A stretch of DNA of 30,949 bases. Origin: Myxococcales bacterium. GTDB taxonomy: Bacteria; Myxococcota; Myxococcia; Myxococcales; Myxococcaceae. The stretch is taken from positions 1 through 30,949 of the forward strand of contig PMBV01000288.1 in assembly GCA_003153055.1 (NCBI GenBank), written 5' to 3'. Under the pieces are notes generated by a model, which worked only from the letters and a program-made list of their open reading frames with translations, had not been told where the DNA came from and searched no databases. The translations under genes and the position numbers were made by a program. Of this stretch, positions 23,066-30,949 are shown one piece after another (positions within the stretch are counted from its first letter, which is position 1; each line of letters opens with the position of its first letter).

Positions 23066-24241
23066 TTAGGGCGAGATGGTCGTCACGTAGCGGAACTTGC
23101 CGCCGTCGACCTTGAGCACCACGGCCGGCTTCACCGGGTTGCGGTTGTCGTCCAAGGTGATGGTGCCAGCCACGCCGGGGAAGCCCTTCGTCTTGGCGAT
23201 GGCGTCACGGAGGCCGACACCCGACGTGGCGCCCGAGCGGCGCATGGCCTCGATGACGACCCGCGCCGAGTCATAGCCCAGAGCCGCCAGGGAGTCGGGC
23301 ACCGAGCCGTACTTCTCGCGGTACTTCTTGATGAAGTCCTGGACGCGGGGTGACGGGTCCTCCGCCGAGTAGTGGTTGGACACGAAGCTGCCCTCCACCG
23401 CCGTGCCGCCGAGCTCGAAGAGCTTGGCCGAGTCCCACCCGTCGCCGCCCATCATCACCACCTTGAGGCCCAGCTCGCGGCCCTGCTCGGCCACCTTGCC
23501 CACGTCTTCGTAGTAGCCGGGCATGTACAGGCCCTCGACCTTGAGCTTCTTGATGTTGGTGAGCTGGGCGCGGAAGTCGGTGTCGCCCTTGGCGTAGGCC
23601 TCGACGCCGGAGATTTTTCCGCCCATCTCGGTGAACTTCCGCTGGAAGACTTCGGTCAGCCCCTCGGAGTACGCGCTCTTCTTGTCGGTGAGAATGGCGA
23701 CCCGGGTGAACTTGAGGTCTTCGCGGGCGTACTTGGCCATCACGAAGCCCTGGAAGGGGTCGATGAAGCAGACCCGGAAGATGTAGTCGCCCACCTGCGT
23801 CACCTTGGGGTTGGTCGACGAGGGCGACACCATCGGCACCTTGGCCTCCTGGGCGATGGGGGCCATGGCCAGGGAGTTGGACGACGCCACCTCGCCCAGC
23901 ACCGCCACCACGTGGTCCTGGGTGATGAGGCGCTTGGTGGCCGAGGCGGCTTCCTCGGGCTTGGACTGGTCGTCGTACACCCGCACCGCCACCTTCTTCC
24001 CGCCGACGCCGCCGGAGCCGTTGGCCTCTTCCAGCGCCAGCTCGACGCCGTTGCGGGTGGAGATGCCGAAGGCGGCTTCGCTGCCGGTGAGCGAGCCCAC
24101 CTCGCCGAGCAAGATGACGTCGTCGGCCGGCTTCACCTCGGTGGAGGCCTGCTTCTGCTCGCCGGGCTTGGGGACGTCGTTCTTCTTCTCGCACCCGCAC
24201 ATCACGAGGACTGAAAGCGCCAGGAAGAGGGGGCTCCGCAT
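23066..24241 (-). CDS. livK: Branched-chain amino acid-type ABC transporter substrate-binding lipoprotein LivK
   Basis: The product is 391 residues from ATG 24241, fixed by AAGGAG seven bases upstream. The N-terminus is a lipoprotein signal (MRSPLFLALSVLVMCGC, lipidated Cys probably 17) followed by a charged linker. The mature part is a type I periplasmic binding protein. Visible segments are ILLGEVGSLTGSEAAFG, GVELALEEANGSGGV, KKVAVRVYDDQSKPEEA, VPMVSPSSTNPKVT (the usual ligand-contacting Ser/Thr region), FRVCFIDPFQGFVMA, and a C-terminal GTITLDDNRNPVKPAVV. DPFQG is frequent in this family. The protein captures solute in the periplasm for LivH/LivM. It is the first gene of the minus-strand run and has its own promoter. 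Confidence 0.95.
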   Translation of the reverse strand: MRSPLFLALSVLVMCGCEKKNDVPKPGEQKQASTEVKPADDVILLGEVGSLTGSEAAFGISTRNGVELALEEANGSGGVGGKKVAVRVYDDQSKPEEAASATKRLITQDHVVAVLGEVASSNSLAMAPIAQEAKVPMVSPSSTNPKVTQVGDYIFRVCFIDPFQGFVMAKYAREDLKFTRVAILTDKKSAYSEGLTEVFQRKFTEMGGKISGVEAYAKGDTDFRAQLTNIKKLKVEGLYMPGYYEDVGKVAEQGRELGLKVVMMGGDGWDSAKLFELGGTAVEGSFVSNHYSAEDPSPRVQDFIKKYREKYGSVPDSLAALGYDSARVVIEAMRRSGATSGVGLRDAIAKTKGFPGVAGTITLDDNRNPVKPAVVLKVDGGKFRYVTTISP

Positions 24242-24248
24242 GAGACGG

Positions 24249-24254
24249 CTCCTT
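24249..24254 (-). promoter_or_regulatory. Ribosome-binding site of livK
   Basis: AAGGAG on the minus strand with seven bases to ATG 24241. It decides the livK start against longer in-frame extensions and puts the lipoprotein signal at the N-terminus. Confidence 0.85.
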
Positions 24255-24268
24255 CGAAAGGACACGGC

Positions 24269-24297
24269 TTTGTAGGGGCTCGGCACGGGGGGGTCAA
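24269..24297 (-). promoter_or_regulatory. Sigma70-like promoter of livK
   Basis: On the minus strand TTGACC (24292-24297) is followed after exactly 17 bases by TACAAA (24269-24274). These fit the -35 and -10 consensus of housekeeping promoters. The expected transcript start, near 24260, leaves a leader of about 20 bases before the livK ATG, just enough for the AAGGAG site. It lies in the 140-base gap shared with the divergent pyrB gene. Confidence 0.6.
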
Positions 24298-24370
24298 TCG
24301 CTTCGGAGCGCCTGAGCCTCGAGGAAGCGCTTGCCAAGCGGGCGACTTCGCGACACACCCGGCCAGCGAA

Positions 24371-24375
24371 GGGAG
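24371..24375 (+). promoter_or_regulatory. Ribosome-binding site supporting the TTG start of pyrB
   Basis: GGGAG preceded by AA, six bases before TTG 24382. It is the only convincing site near the 5' end of pyrB, and supports a TTG start there over the TTG at 24331. Confidence 0.65.
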
Positions 24376-24381
24376 CTCTCC

Positions 24382-25347
24382 TTGAGCACGACGCACCTGC
24401 CCCTGGGCGATCAACGCACCGGCCGCTTCTACGGAAAAGACATTCTCTCGGTGTCGCAGTTCGCCCGAGAAGACCTGGAGTACGTCTTCGGAGTCGCCGA
24501 GGCGATGCGCACCATGGTGGCGCACGTGGGCACCTTCGACCTGCTCAAGGGGAAAATCCTCGCCAACCTCTTCTACGAGCCCTCGACCCGCACCCAGTCG
24601 AGCTTCATGGCGGCGATGCAGCGGCTGGGGGGCAGCGTCATTCCCATCAGCGAGGTGCGCTACTCCTCGGTGTCCAAGGGCGAGTCCCTGCCCGACACGG
24701 TGCGAACCCTCGAGTGCTACGCCGACGTCATCGTGCTGCGGCACCACGAGCAGGGCGCGGCGGCGGTGGCGGCGGCGGCGGCGCGCAAGCCCATCATCAA
24801 CGCGGGCGACGGCGTCGGAGAGCACCCGACCCAGGCGCTGCTCGACCTCTTCACCATTCGCGGCGAGCTGGGGAACATCGACGGCCTCACCGTGACCATG
24901 CTGGGCGACCTGAAGTACGGCCGCACGGTGCACTCGCTGTCACGGCTGCTCTCGCTGTTCGACGTGCAGCTCAACTTCGTCTCGCCGGACCTGCTCAAGA
25001 TGCCGCGGCCCCTGGTTGAGGAGCTCTTGGGCAAGGGCGTGCGCTTCACCGAGTTGTCGTCGCTCGAACCGGTGCTGGCCAAGTCAGATGTGCTGTACGT
25101 CACCCGGGTGCAGAAGGAGCGCTTCGAGGACCTCGGGGTGTACGAGTCGGTGAAGAACGCCTTCGTCATCACCCCCGAGACGATGAAGCGGGCCAAGCCG
25201 AAGATGGCCCTGATGCACCCCCTGCCGCGAGTGGGCGAGATTCACCCCGACGTCGACCAAGACCCGAGGGCCGCCTACTTCCGAGAGATGGAGTGCGGCC
25301 TCTACGTGCGCATGGCATTGCTGGCGATGGTGCTGGGCAAGGCCTGA
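24382..25347 (+). CDS. pyrB: Aspartate carbamoyltransferase catalytic chain PyrB
   Basis: This is the first committed enzyme of pyrimidine synthesis; it joins carbamoyl phosphate and aspartate. It is 321 residues from TTG 24382, a length normal for the family. Motifs in order are [11 protein letters not shown] (carbamoyl-phosphate site, Ser68-Thr71), a [17 protein letters not shown] loop with the Ser/Lys that enters the neighbouring active site, [30 protein letters not shown] (His148, Gln151), the aspartate-domain [25 protein letters not shown], and [10 protein letters not shown]. No pyrI regulatory chain or other pyr genes are adjacent, so regulation cannot be read from context. It diverges from livK and is followed 29 bases later by the AlkZ-like gene. 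Confidence 0.96.
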   Translation: MSTTHLPLGDQRTGRFYGKDILSVSQFAREDLEYVFGVAEAMRTMVAHVGTFDLLKGKILANLFYEPSTRTQSSFMAAMQRLGGSVIPISEVRYSSVSKGESLPDTVRTLECYADVIVLRHHEQGAAAVAAAAARKPIINAGDGVGEHPTQALLDLFTIRGELGNIDGLTVTMLGDLKYGRTVHSLSRLLSLFDVQLNFVSPDLLKMPRPLVEELLGKGVRFTELSSLEPVLAKSDVLYVTRVQKERFEDLGVYESVKNAFVITPETMKRAKPKMALMHPLPRVGEIHPDVDQDPRAAYFREMECGLYVRMALLAMVLGKA

Positions 25348-25376
25348 GGGCGGCTCGACTCCGGTATCCTCGGCCC

Positions 25377-26486
25377 ATGAATGCCTCGGAGGTGGCCGCC
25401 AATCGTCTCGCGGCCCAGCAGCTCTCCAGCACCGACTTCGAAGACCCGGCCGAGCTCGTCGCCTGGCTGGGAGCGGTGCAGGCGCAGGACTACCTCGGCG
25501 CGCTGTGGTCCGTGGGCCTCCGTCTCGGCGAAGCCAGGGAAACCGCCATCGAGCGGGCGTTGAGCGAGCGGCGGGTGGTTCGCTCCTGGCCGATGCGGGG
25601 CACGTTGCACTTCGTGGCGGCCGAGGACCTGCGTTGGCTCCTCTCGCTTCTGGCGCCGAGGGTCTTGTCCCGGGTCGCCCGCCGCTACCGGGAGCTCGAG
25701 CTCGACGACGCGGCGTTCACCAAGAGCCGCCGGTGTCTAACGCGCGCCCTGGCAGGGGGGAACCGGCTCAGCCGCCCCGAGGCCTACCAGGTGCTCGAGG
25801 CGGGTGGCGTCTCGACCCAGGGGCAGCGAGGCATTCACGTGCTCCAGCGGCTGGCGCTCGATCAGCTCCTCTGCTTCGGGCCGCGCGAGGGCAAGCAGCA
25901 CACCTTCGTGCTCCTCGACGAGTGGGTCCCCCGGTCGAAGAAGCGCACTCGCGAGCACGCCCTCGGCGAGCTGGCCCGGCGGTACTTCACTGGTCACGGC
26001 CCCGCCACCCTGGCCGACTTCACCTGGTGGACCGGCCTCACCGTCGCCGAAGCCCGGGAGGCGCTGGAGCTAGCCGAGGCCGAGCTCCACGAGTCCGAGG
26101 TCGGCACGACGGCCTACTGGTCGGGCCGCGCGCCGAAGCGTCGAGCTGCCGCGGGCGTGCAGCTCCTGCCTGGCTTTGACGAATTCCTCCTCGGCTATGA
26201 AGACCGCGGCGCCGTCCTCGACGAAGCCCATCGAGACCGGGTGCACCCCGGCGCCAATGGCCTGTTATGCCCGACGGTGGTCATCGACGGGCGAGTCGCT
26301 GGAACCTGGAAGCGAACGCTCGCCAAGCGCGGCGTGTCCATCGCAGTGCGGCCCTTTGGACGCCTCGAGCAGGTCTCGCGCCAGCACCTGCAAGCGGAGG
26401 CCGAGCGTTACGCGCGCTTCCTCGGGCAGACCCTCCACTGCCTCGAGGTCGAAGGCCCGAGCGCTCGGCGACCGCGAGAGTCGTGA
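25377..26486 (+). CDS. AlkZ-like winged-helix DNA glycosylase (HTH_42 superfamily)
   Basis: The product is 369 residues from ATG 25377. Landmarks of the YcaQ/AlkZ family are an N-terminal RLAAQQLSS, then AVQAQDYLGALWSVGLRL with a Gln-X-Gln pair (Gln35, Gln37), matching the catalytic QxQ motif of AlkZ. VRSWPMRGTLHFVAAEDLRWLL is strongly diagnostic. Further on are RRYFTGHGPATLADFTWWTGL, LLPGFDEFLLGYEDR, and a C-terminal HPGANGLLCPTVVIDGRVAGTWKR. Family members excise alkylated bases, and some unhook interstrand crosslinks; in producers of genotoxic natural products AlkZ gives self-resistance. No natural product genes are in this window, so a general repair role is simpler. It follows pyrB on the same strand and converges on the VOC gene six bases away. 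Confidence 0.85.
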   Translation: MNASEVAANRLAAQQLSSTDFEDPAELVAWLGAVQAQDYLGALWSVGLRLGEARETAIERALSERRVVRSWPMRGTLHFVAAEDLRWLLSLLAPRVLSRVARRYRELELDDAAFTKSRRCLTRALAGGNRLSRPEAYQVLEAGGVSTQGQRGIHVLQRLALDQLLCFGPREGKQHTFVLLDEWVPRSKKRTREHALGELARRYFTGHGPATLADFTWWTGLTVAEAREALELAEAELHESEVGTTAYWSGRAPKRRAAAGVQLLPGFDEFLLGYEDRGAVLDEAHRDRVHPGANGLLCPTVVIDGRVAGTWKRTLAKRGVSIAVRPFGRLEQVSRQHLQAEAERYARFLGQTLHCLEVEGPSARRPRES

Positions 26487-26492
26487 GCCCCC

Positions 26493-26951
26493 TCAGCGCT
26501 TCATGTTCTTCACGAACTCTTCCCCGGCCTTCTTCATCTCGTCTTGGGTCATGTCCTTGACGCGCTTGCCGACGGTCCAACTGTTTCCCCAGCGATCTCG
26601 AAGCGTGCCGGTGCGGTCGCCCCAGAATTGATCGCTCATGGGCATGGCCGCCTTCATGCCGGCATCGGTGGCCCGCTTGAAGAGCTCGTCGGCCTTCTCG
26701 CTGTAAATCCACAGCTCGGTGGGGTGGGCCGTGCCGCCCATGTCGGGGAACGTGTCGTTGACGAAGAAGCTCGAGTCGCCGATTCGCAGCTCCGAGTGCC
26801 AGATCTTCTTGCCGCTCGGGTCCAAGGCCCGGCTTCTTTCTTCGGCGCCCAGGGCCTTCTTGTAGAACTCGATGGCGTCGGCGGCTCCCTCGACGGTGAG
26901 CTGCGGAGTGATGGAGTGAAGGCCCTGCGGAATGGGGCTGACCCTGGCCAT
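26493..26951 (-). CDS. VOC superfamily protein, PhnB/glyoxalase-like
   Basis: The product is 152 residues from ATG 26951, preceded five bases upstream by a perfect AAGGAGG. The fold is a vicinal oxygen chelate one: SITPQLTVEGAADAIEFYKKALGAEE at the N-terminus, then HSELRIGDSSFFVND, PTELWIYSEKADELFKRATDAG, and the C-terminal DQFWGDRTGTLRDRWGNSW, the last being the usual PhnB-like motif with its conserved Asp-Arg. The chemical role is not predictable. The C-terminal tail (TQDEMKKAGEEFVKNMKR) is a charged helix common in these proteins. It converges on the AlkZ-like gene and diverges from the large transglutaminase lipoprotein gene. Confidence 0.92.
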   Translation of the reverse strand: MARVSPIPQGLHSITPQLTVEGAADAIEFYKKALGAEERSRALDPSGKKIWHSELRIGDSSFFVNDTFPDMGGTAHPTELWIYSEKADELFKRATDAGMKAAMPMSDQFWGDRTGTLRDRWGNSWTVGKRVKDMTQDEMKKAGEEFVKNMKR

Positions 26952-26956
26952 GTGCG

Positions 26957-26963
26957 CCTCCTT
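26957..26963 (-). promoter_or_regulatory. Consensus ribosome-binding site of the VOC protein gene
   Basis: AAGGAGG on the minus strand, five bases before ATG 26951. It is among the closest to consensus of the ribosome sites noted in this window and suggests strong translation. Confidence 0.85.
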
Positions 26964-27074
26964 GAGTGGTGCGAGGGGCCCAGTAATGACGCGGGCGCCG
27001 ATTGCCCAGTGCCCAGTGGAGTCACGCTGACGACGGCGCTACTTCCCCATCTCAACCCCAGGTAAGTAGTAGGC

Positions 27075-30000
27075 ATGATTCGATTCGTGGCGCCGGTGGC
27101 GCTGGTCTTCACGACGGGGTGCCTGACCCTCTCGTCGCCGCTCAGGCAGGTGCCGGTCGCCGACGACGCCGCTCTTCGCGCTGCCGCCGAGCGCTTCTAC
27201 CTCGCCGAGTCGGTGGCACAGCTCAACCAGGCGGTTGACGACGCGGCCCGCGCGAGCCCCGATTCGGCGCTGGCCCACGAGCTCGCCGCCACCCTCGCCC
27301 TGCTCAACGGGAACGAGAGCCAGCAGCTCGTGCACCTCTCGGCCGCGCTCGAGGACCTCGCCGACGACCAGCCGCTGCTCCACCTCCACCAGCTCTCCTC
27401 CTTCGACCTCACCCAGGAACAGCGCGGCACGGTCGTGGCCCTGCTCGAGTCGCTGGTCGACCGGCACCCTTCGGCCGAGGTGCGGGCCGCCGCCGCCTTT
27501 CACCTGGCGCTGCTGCTGACGATGCAGGGCGACTTCACCGAGCGCGACCGGGTGGTGAGGGCCATCGAGGGCCGAGTTCCTCTGGCCTGGGTGGGCACGT
27601 GGGACAACGACCAGGGCAAGGGCTTCGACCTCGAGCTCGCGCCGGAGACGCGCCCGGACCTCACCGAGACCTACGAGGGCCGCACCGGGCAGCTCACCTG
27701 GCGCCGTGGAGCGCCGACAGACCCACGGGGTCGGTACGATCTCTCCCAGCTCATGAGCCCCACCCGCTGGACCGCGGCGTTCGCCCAGGGCACGGTCGAC
27801 GCGCCGGCCGACGGCACCTACGCGCTCCGCCTCACCACCTCGGACCCACTCAAGGTGTGGCTCGATGGGCAGCTCGTCTTCTCGGCCGCGGAGATCGACC
27901 GTGGAGCGCTGGATCACCTGGTGCTGCCGGTCGCGCTCAAGAAGGGCGCCCACCGGCTGCTGGTGAAGTCGGCCCACCGAGACGGCGCGTGGTACTTCCT
28001 CGCTCGCTTCACCCCCTGGGGCCCGGGCGCACCGACCCCGGTGACGAACCTCGGTGAGGCGCTCGCGCAGAAGGTGGCTCCCCTCGACGGCGACTCGACG
28101 CGGGCCCGGCGCTTGGCGCTCCTGGTGAGCTGGGCGCACCTCGCGTCTGGAGGCACCTTCACCGTCAAGTCCGCCGACGTCTACGTTCGCGCCGCGCCCA
28201 AGAGCATCGTCGCGCGAACCTGGCTGGTCGATGCCCTCTGGTACAACCAGGAGCGGGGCCGCACCGCCGACCTCCTCCAGGCCCTCGACGCCGAGGTCGG
28301 TGAAGCGTTGCCCTTCGTGCGCCTGCGCCAGACGCGCTTCCACCTGCAGCAGGGCCTTCGTCAGCGGGCCCGCGACAAGCTCCTGGCGATGACCAAGGAG
28401 CACCCCGACATTCGCGACGGGTGGGATCAGCTCGCCGAGACCTGGCGCTCCGAGGGCTGGTCGGAGGACGAGCTCTTGGCCATTCAAGGGCGGCGGGCGC
28501 GCTTCGGCCCCTCCCCGGAGGATCGCCTCGAGCTGGCCCGGCTCTTCCTCCGCACGGGCCGCCGCCAGCAGGCCATCGCCGAGTATGAGGCGCTGCTCGA
28601 CGAGCTGCCGTACCACCCCGAGGCCCTGCGCCGCCTGGCGGACCTGCGGCTCGAAGCGGCAGACCTCTCGGCGGCCGAGCGGCTGCTCACGCACCGCATC
28701 AACTCCTGGCCGGTGGATTTCTCGGCCTGGCTCCAGCTCGCCGAGGTCGAGAAGCGGCTCAAAGACGTGCCGAGCTCCCGGGCCGCGCTGAGGGAGGCCG
28801 AGCGGCTCTCGCCCGAGTCGTCGACGGCCTCCGAGAAGCGAGGGGCCCTGTCGTACGAGGCTGGAGACACGGCGACCGCGGTGAAGGAATGGAAGCGGGC
28901 CCTCGAGCTCAACCCCGAGAACGAGTCCCTCGCCAACCGGGTCGACTACCTCGCCCCGGAGGCTCGCGGCCCGTGGATGGCGGACATCCCCGATGAGGTC
29001 GCCCTCGCCAAGCTGGTGAAGAGCCGCGAGGGTCTCACCCACGTGCCGGGAGCCGACGTAGCCTGGCTGCTCGATCACGAGGTGACGCTCCTCAACAGCG
29101 ATGGCAGCACATCGAACGTCGTCACCCTGGTGGTGCACGCCTGGAACGCGCAGGGCAGAGACCGCATCATTCGCCAGTCGGTGGGAGGTGGCCGGCTGCG
29201 GGTGCTGCACGCCTACGCCGTCGACGAGCGGGGCCAGCGCAGCGAGGCCTCGAGCGAGCGCAACCGGCAGATCCTCTTCCGCGGAATGCAGCCCGGCTCG
29301 ACGCTGGTGCTCCAGTACCGGCTCGACGCGCCGCCCAAGGGCTACCTGGCCCGCTACTTCACCGAGAGCTGGAGCTTCCAGGGCGTGGGGGAGCAGCGAG
29401 AAGACTCCACCTTCATCTTGTGGATGCCGTTGGGCTCGAGCCTCCACGAGTCGCGGGTGGGAGAGCTCTCGCGCACCGAAGAGCGCCGGGGCGAGCAGCT
29501 CAGGGTGGTGTGGCAGGCCAAGCAGACGCTGCCGGTCACCGCCGAGCCGGCCATGCCAACCATCGGAGAGCTGGCTTTGAACATTCGGGTGTCGACGGTG
29601 CCCGACTGGAAGACCTGGCTGTCGTGGGAGCAGGCGCTGCTGGAGGGCGCGTTTCGAGACAGCCCCGAGCTCGAGGGCGTCGTGCAGACGCTCGACGCCG
29701 GGGCCCCCAACGCCGAGGAGAAGCTGTACCGGATTCATACCTTCGTGATGGAGGAGATCCGCTACCAGCAGGACTACGAGACGTTCATCGCTGGCGTGAA
29801 GCCCCACCCGGCCCCGGTGACGCTGGAGCGGCGCTACGGCGATTGCAAGGACAAGGCGGTGCTCTTCATTGTCTTGGCGCGAAAGCTGGGGCTCGACGCG
29901 CACTTCGCCTTGGTGCGCACCCGAGACTCAGGGCCAGTGCAGACAGACGTGCCGATGCAGCAGTTCAACCACGCCATCGTGTACGTGCCGGAGCAACCGG

Positions 30001-30821
30001 GCGTCAAAGCCAGGTTCTTCGACCCCACGGCCGAGCTGCTCGACGTCGACTCGCTGCGGTCCGACGACGTGGGGACGCAGTCGCTCGTCTTCGACCCCCG
30101 CACGGGTACGCACACGTGGCGTGAGATTCCCTTTCAGAAGCCCGAAGCCAACCGCGATCGCCTGACCATGGACTTAAGGCTCGATGAGAAGGGCGGCGCC
30201 CGGGGAACGCTGATGCTCGAGTCGGTGGGGCGGGGGGGCTCGGCGCTGAGGCGCACGGTGCACAACGCCGAGGTCTTCAAGCAGGCCAGCCAGCGAATCG
30301 CTTCGAATTTTCTTCCCAACGCCACCGCCAGCGACCCCAGGCCCGTCGAGGTCGAGAGCCTGCGAGGCCCGGCTTCCATACGGATGGAGGTGTCCACCGG
30401 CACCTTCGCGCGCCTCGAGGGAGAGAGCCTGCGCCTCAAGCTGCCGAGCGATGCCAACCCGCGGTCGACGTTTCAGCTGGCGACGCGCAAGTACCCGCTG
30501 GTGCTGGGGGCGCCGCAGCTCTCGCAGATGGAATTGGTGCTGAGACTCCCTGAGGGGTGGGAGGCGCAGAAGCTCCCCATGTCTCAGGAGGTTTCCTTGC
30601 CCTGCCTGTCGCTGTCTCGTCGGGTGAAGCTCGAGGGGCGCGTGGTGCGGACGACGCAGAAGTACCAGACGACGTGCGAGCGGCTCGGAGTGGGAGAGTA
30701 CGCGAAGTACAGGGGTCGGCTCGATGACATGGTGCGGCTGCTCGACGATGAGTTGGTACTGGTGCCAAACGGGAAGAAGGTGACGGCCGACGTGGGCGCT
30801 CAAGGGGCGATGGGGCGATGA
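27075..30821 (+). CDS. Large lipoprotein with PA14-like, TPR, DUF3857-like and transglutaminase domains
   Basis: The product is 1248 residues from ATG 27075. Residues 1-16 form a lipoprotein signal with lipobox TTGC (Cys16). Helical TPR-like repeats fill about 30-165, then a beta-rich PA14/carbohydrate-type segment at about 240-320 (DGTYALRLTTSDPLKVWLDG then LPVALKKGAHRLLVK). More TPR-like helices run from about 330 to 635, ending EWKRALELNPENESLANR. A DUF3857-like region (about 650-850) is followed by a transglutaminase-like core: Cys924 in YGDCKDKAVL, His966 in FNHAIVYV and Asp983 in FFDPTAE complete the catalytic triad. The rest, to 1248, resembles the DUF3858-type C-terminus. DUF3857 plus transglutaminase lipoproteins are common in Bacteroidetes and myxobacteria, with unknown substrate. 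The added PA14-like domain hints at binding of glycans or wall material. It should be anchored at the membrane facing the periplasm or outside. Confidence 0.88.
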   Translation: MIRFVAPVALVFTTGCLTLSSPLRQVPVADDAALRAAAERFYLAESVAQLNQAVDDAARASPDSALAHELAATLALLNGNESQQLVHLSAALEDLADDQPLLHLHQLSSFDLTQEQRGTVVALLESLVDRHPSAEVRAAAAFHLALLLTMQGDFTERDRVVRAIEGRVPLAWVGTWDNDQGKGFDLELAPETRPDLTETYEGRTGQLTWRRGAPTDPRGRYDLSQLMSPTRWTAAFAQGTVDAPADGTYALRLTTSDPLKVWLDGQLVFSAAEIDRGALDHLVLPVALKKGAHRLLVKSAHRDGAWYFLARFTPWGPGAPTPVTNLGEALAQKVAPLDGDSTRARRLALLVSWAHLASGGTFTVKSADVYVRAAPKSIVARTWLVDALWYNQERGRTADLLQALDAEVGEALPFVRLRQTRFHLQQGLRQRARDKLLAMTKEHPDIRDGWDQLAETWRSEGWSEDELLAIQGRRARFGPSPEDRLELARLFLRTGRRQQAIAEYEALLDELPYHPEALRRLADLRLEAADLSAAERLLTHRINSWPVDFSAWLQLAEVEKRLKDVPSSRAALREAERLSPESSTASEKRGALSYEAGDTATAVKEWKRALELNPENESLANRVDYLAPEARGPWMADIPDEVALAKLVKSREGLTHVPGADVAWLLDHEVTLLNSDGSTSNVVTLVVHAWNAQGRDRIIRQSVGGGRLRVLHAYAVDERGQRSEASSERNRQILFRGMQPGSTLVLQYRLDAPPKGYLARYFTESWSFQGVGEQREDSTFILWMPLGSSLHESRVGELSRTEERRGEQLRVVWQAKQTLPVTAEPAMPTIGELALNIRVSTVPDWKTWLSWEQALLEGAFRDSPELEGVVQTLDAGAPNAEEKLYRIHTFVMEEIRYQQDYETFIAGVKPHPAPVTLERRYGDCKDKAVLFIVLARKLGLDAHFALVRTRDSGPVQTDVPMQQFNHAIVYVPEQPGVKARFFDPTAELLDVDSLRSDDVGTQSLVFDPRTGTHTWREIPFQKPEANRDRLTMDLRLDEKGGARGTLMLESVGRGGSALRRTVHNAEVFKQASQRIASNFLPNATASDPRPVEVESLRGPASIRMEVSTGTFARLEGESLRLKLPSDANPRSTFQLATRKYPLVLGAPQLSQMELVLRLPEGWEAQKLPMSQEVSLPCLSLSRRVKLEGRVVRTTQKYQTTCERLGVGEYAKYRGRLDDMVRLLDDELVLVPNGKKVTADVGAQGAMGR

Positions 30822-30949
30822 GGCCCATGGGGTGGGACTGGGTGGAGCTGGGGCTGAGGCCCGATGGGCCCTGAGGCACCTCTCATCCGCAGTGGACACG
30901 ACTTATGTCCGGGCGGACGGCCACCGTGGCGGTAGGGACGGCTCTTTCG

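Noticed and set aside
27039..29903. 954-codon minus-strand frame opposite the transglutaminase lipoprotein gene
   Set aside because: The plus-strand product has a lipobox, TPR helices and a full catalytic triad; the antisense frame has no family features.
30818..30874. 18-codon frame (MRPMGWDWVELGLRPDGP) overlapping the transglutaminase stop as ATGA
   Set aside because: Too short, no ribosome site and no recognisable content; the overlap alone is weak evidence.
30822..30949. End of the window, with small inverted repeats such as GTCCGGGCGGAC
   Set aside because: Short GC-rich hairpins are expected by chance at this composition; no gene or element end can be supported before the window stops.

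Overview
The window is GC-rich with a strong G/C third-position bias. Lipoproteins with glycine-rich or repeat regions, multi-PAS hybrid kinases, an EF-hand membrane protein and a large transglutaminase/TPR lipoprotein all suggest a myxobacterium (Myxococcota). That assignment is inferred from gene style; no rRNA or marker gene was seen. No tRNA, rRNA or CRISPR array was found.

Layout. (1) 1-1.9 kb: the 3' end of an IS66-type transposase, then a less GC-rich gene for a lipoprotein with a bulb-lectin-like domain and five WHNG/NDFxxDG (FG-GAP/VCBS-like) repeats, probably acquired DNA. (2) 1.9-10.1 kb: mostly single genes on both strands: an EF-hand membrane protein, ModD, a secreted Ntn-type amide hydrolase, NagZ, an amidase and a lipoprotein-like methyltransferase. 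A 623-base gene-poor stretch here holds a near-perfect 36-base palindrome. (3) 10.2-24.2 kb: eleven consecutive minus-strand genes. Read in transcription order they are livK, livH, a canonical PAS hybrid histidine kinase, a catalase-superfamily protein, livM, livG, livF, a small protein resembling ADP-ribosyl cyclase domains, a second hybrid kinase with degenerate catalytic boxes, a polytopic membrane protein and a His-rich lipoprotein. (4) 24.4-30.8 kb: pyrB, an AlkZ-like DNA glycosylase, a PhnB-like VOC protein, and a 1248-residue lipoprotein with PA14-like, TPR, DUF3857-like and transglutaminase regions.

How the genes fit together. livK-H-M-G-F make a complete branched-chain amino acid type (HAAT) ABC importer, but a sensor kinase and a catalase-like gene sit between livH and livM. 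A good sigma70-like promoter precedes livK. The most unusual items are the split liv cluster, the CD38/ADP-ribosyl-cyclase-like protein just downstream of livF, and the pseudokinase-like hybrid sensor that has lost its phosphoacceptor His, N-box Asn and G1 box but keeps an intact receiver domain. All domain calls come from reading motifs by eye and have not been checked by database search.
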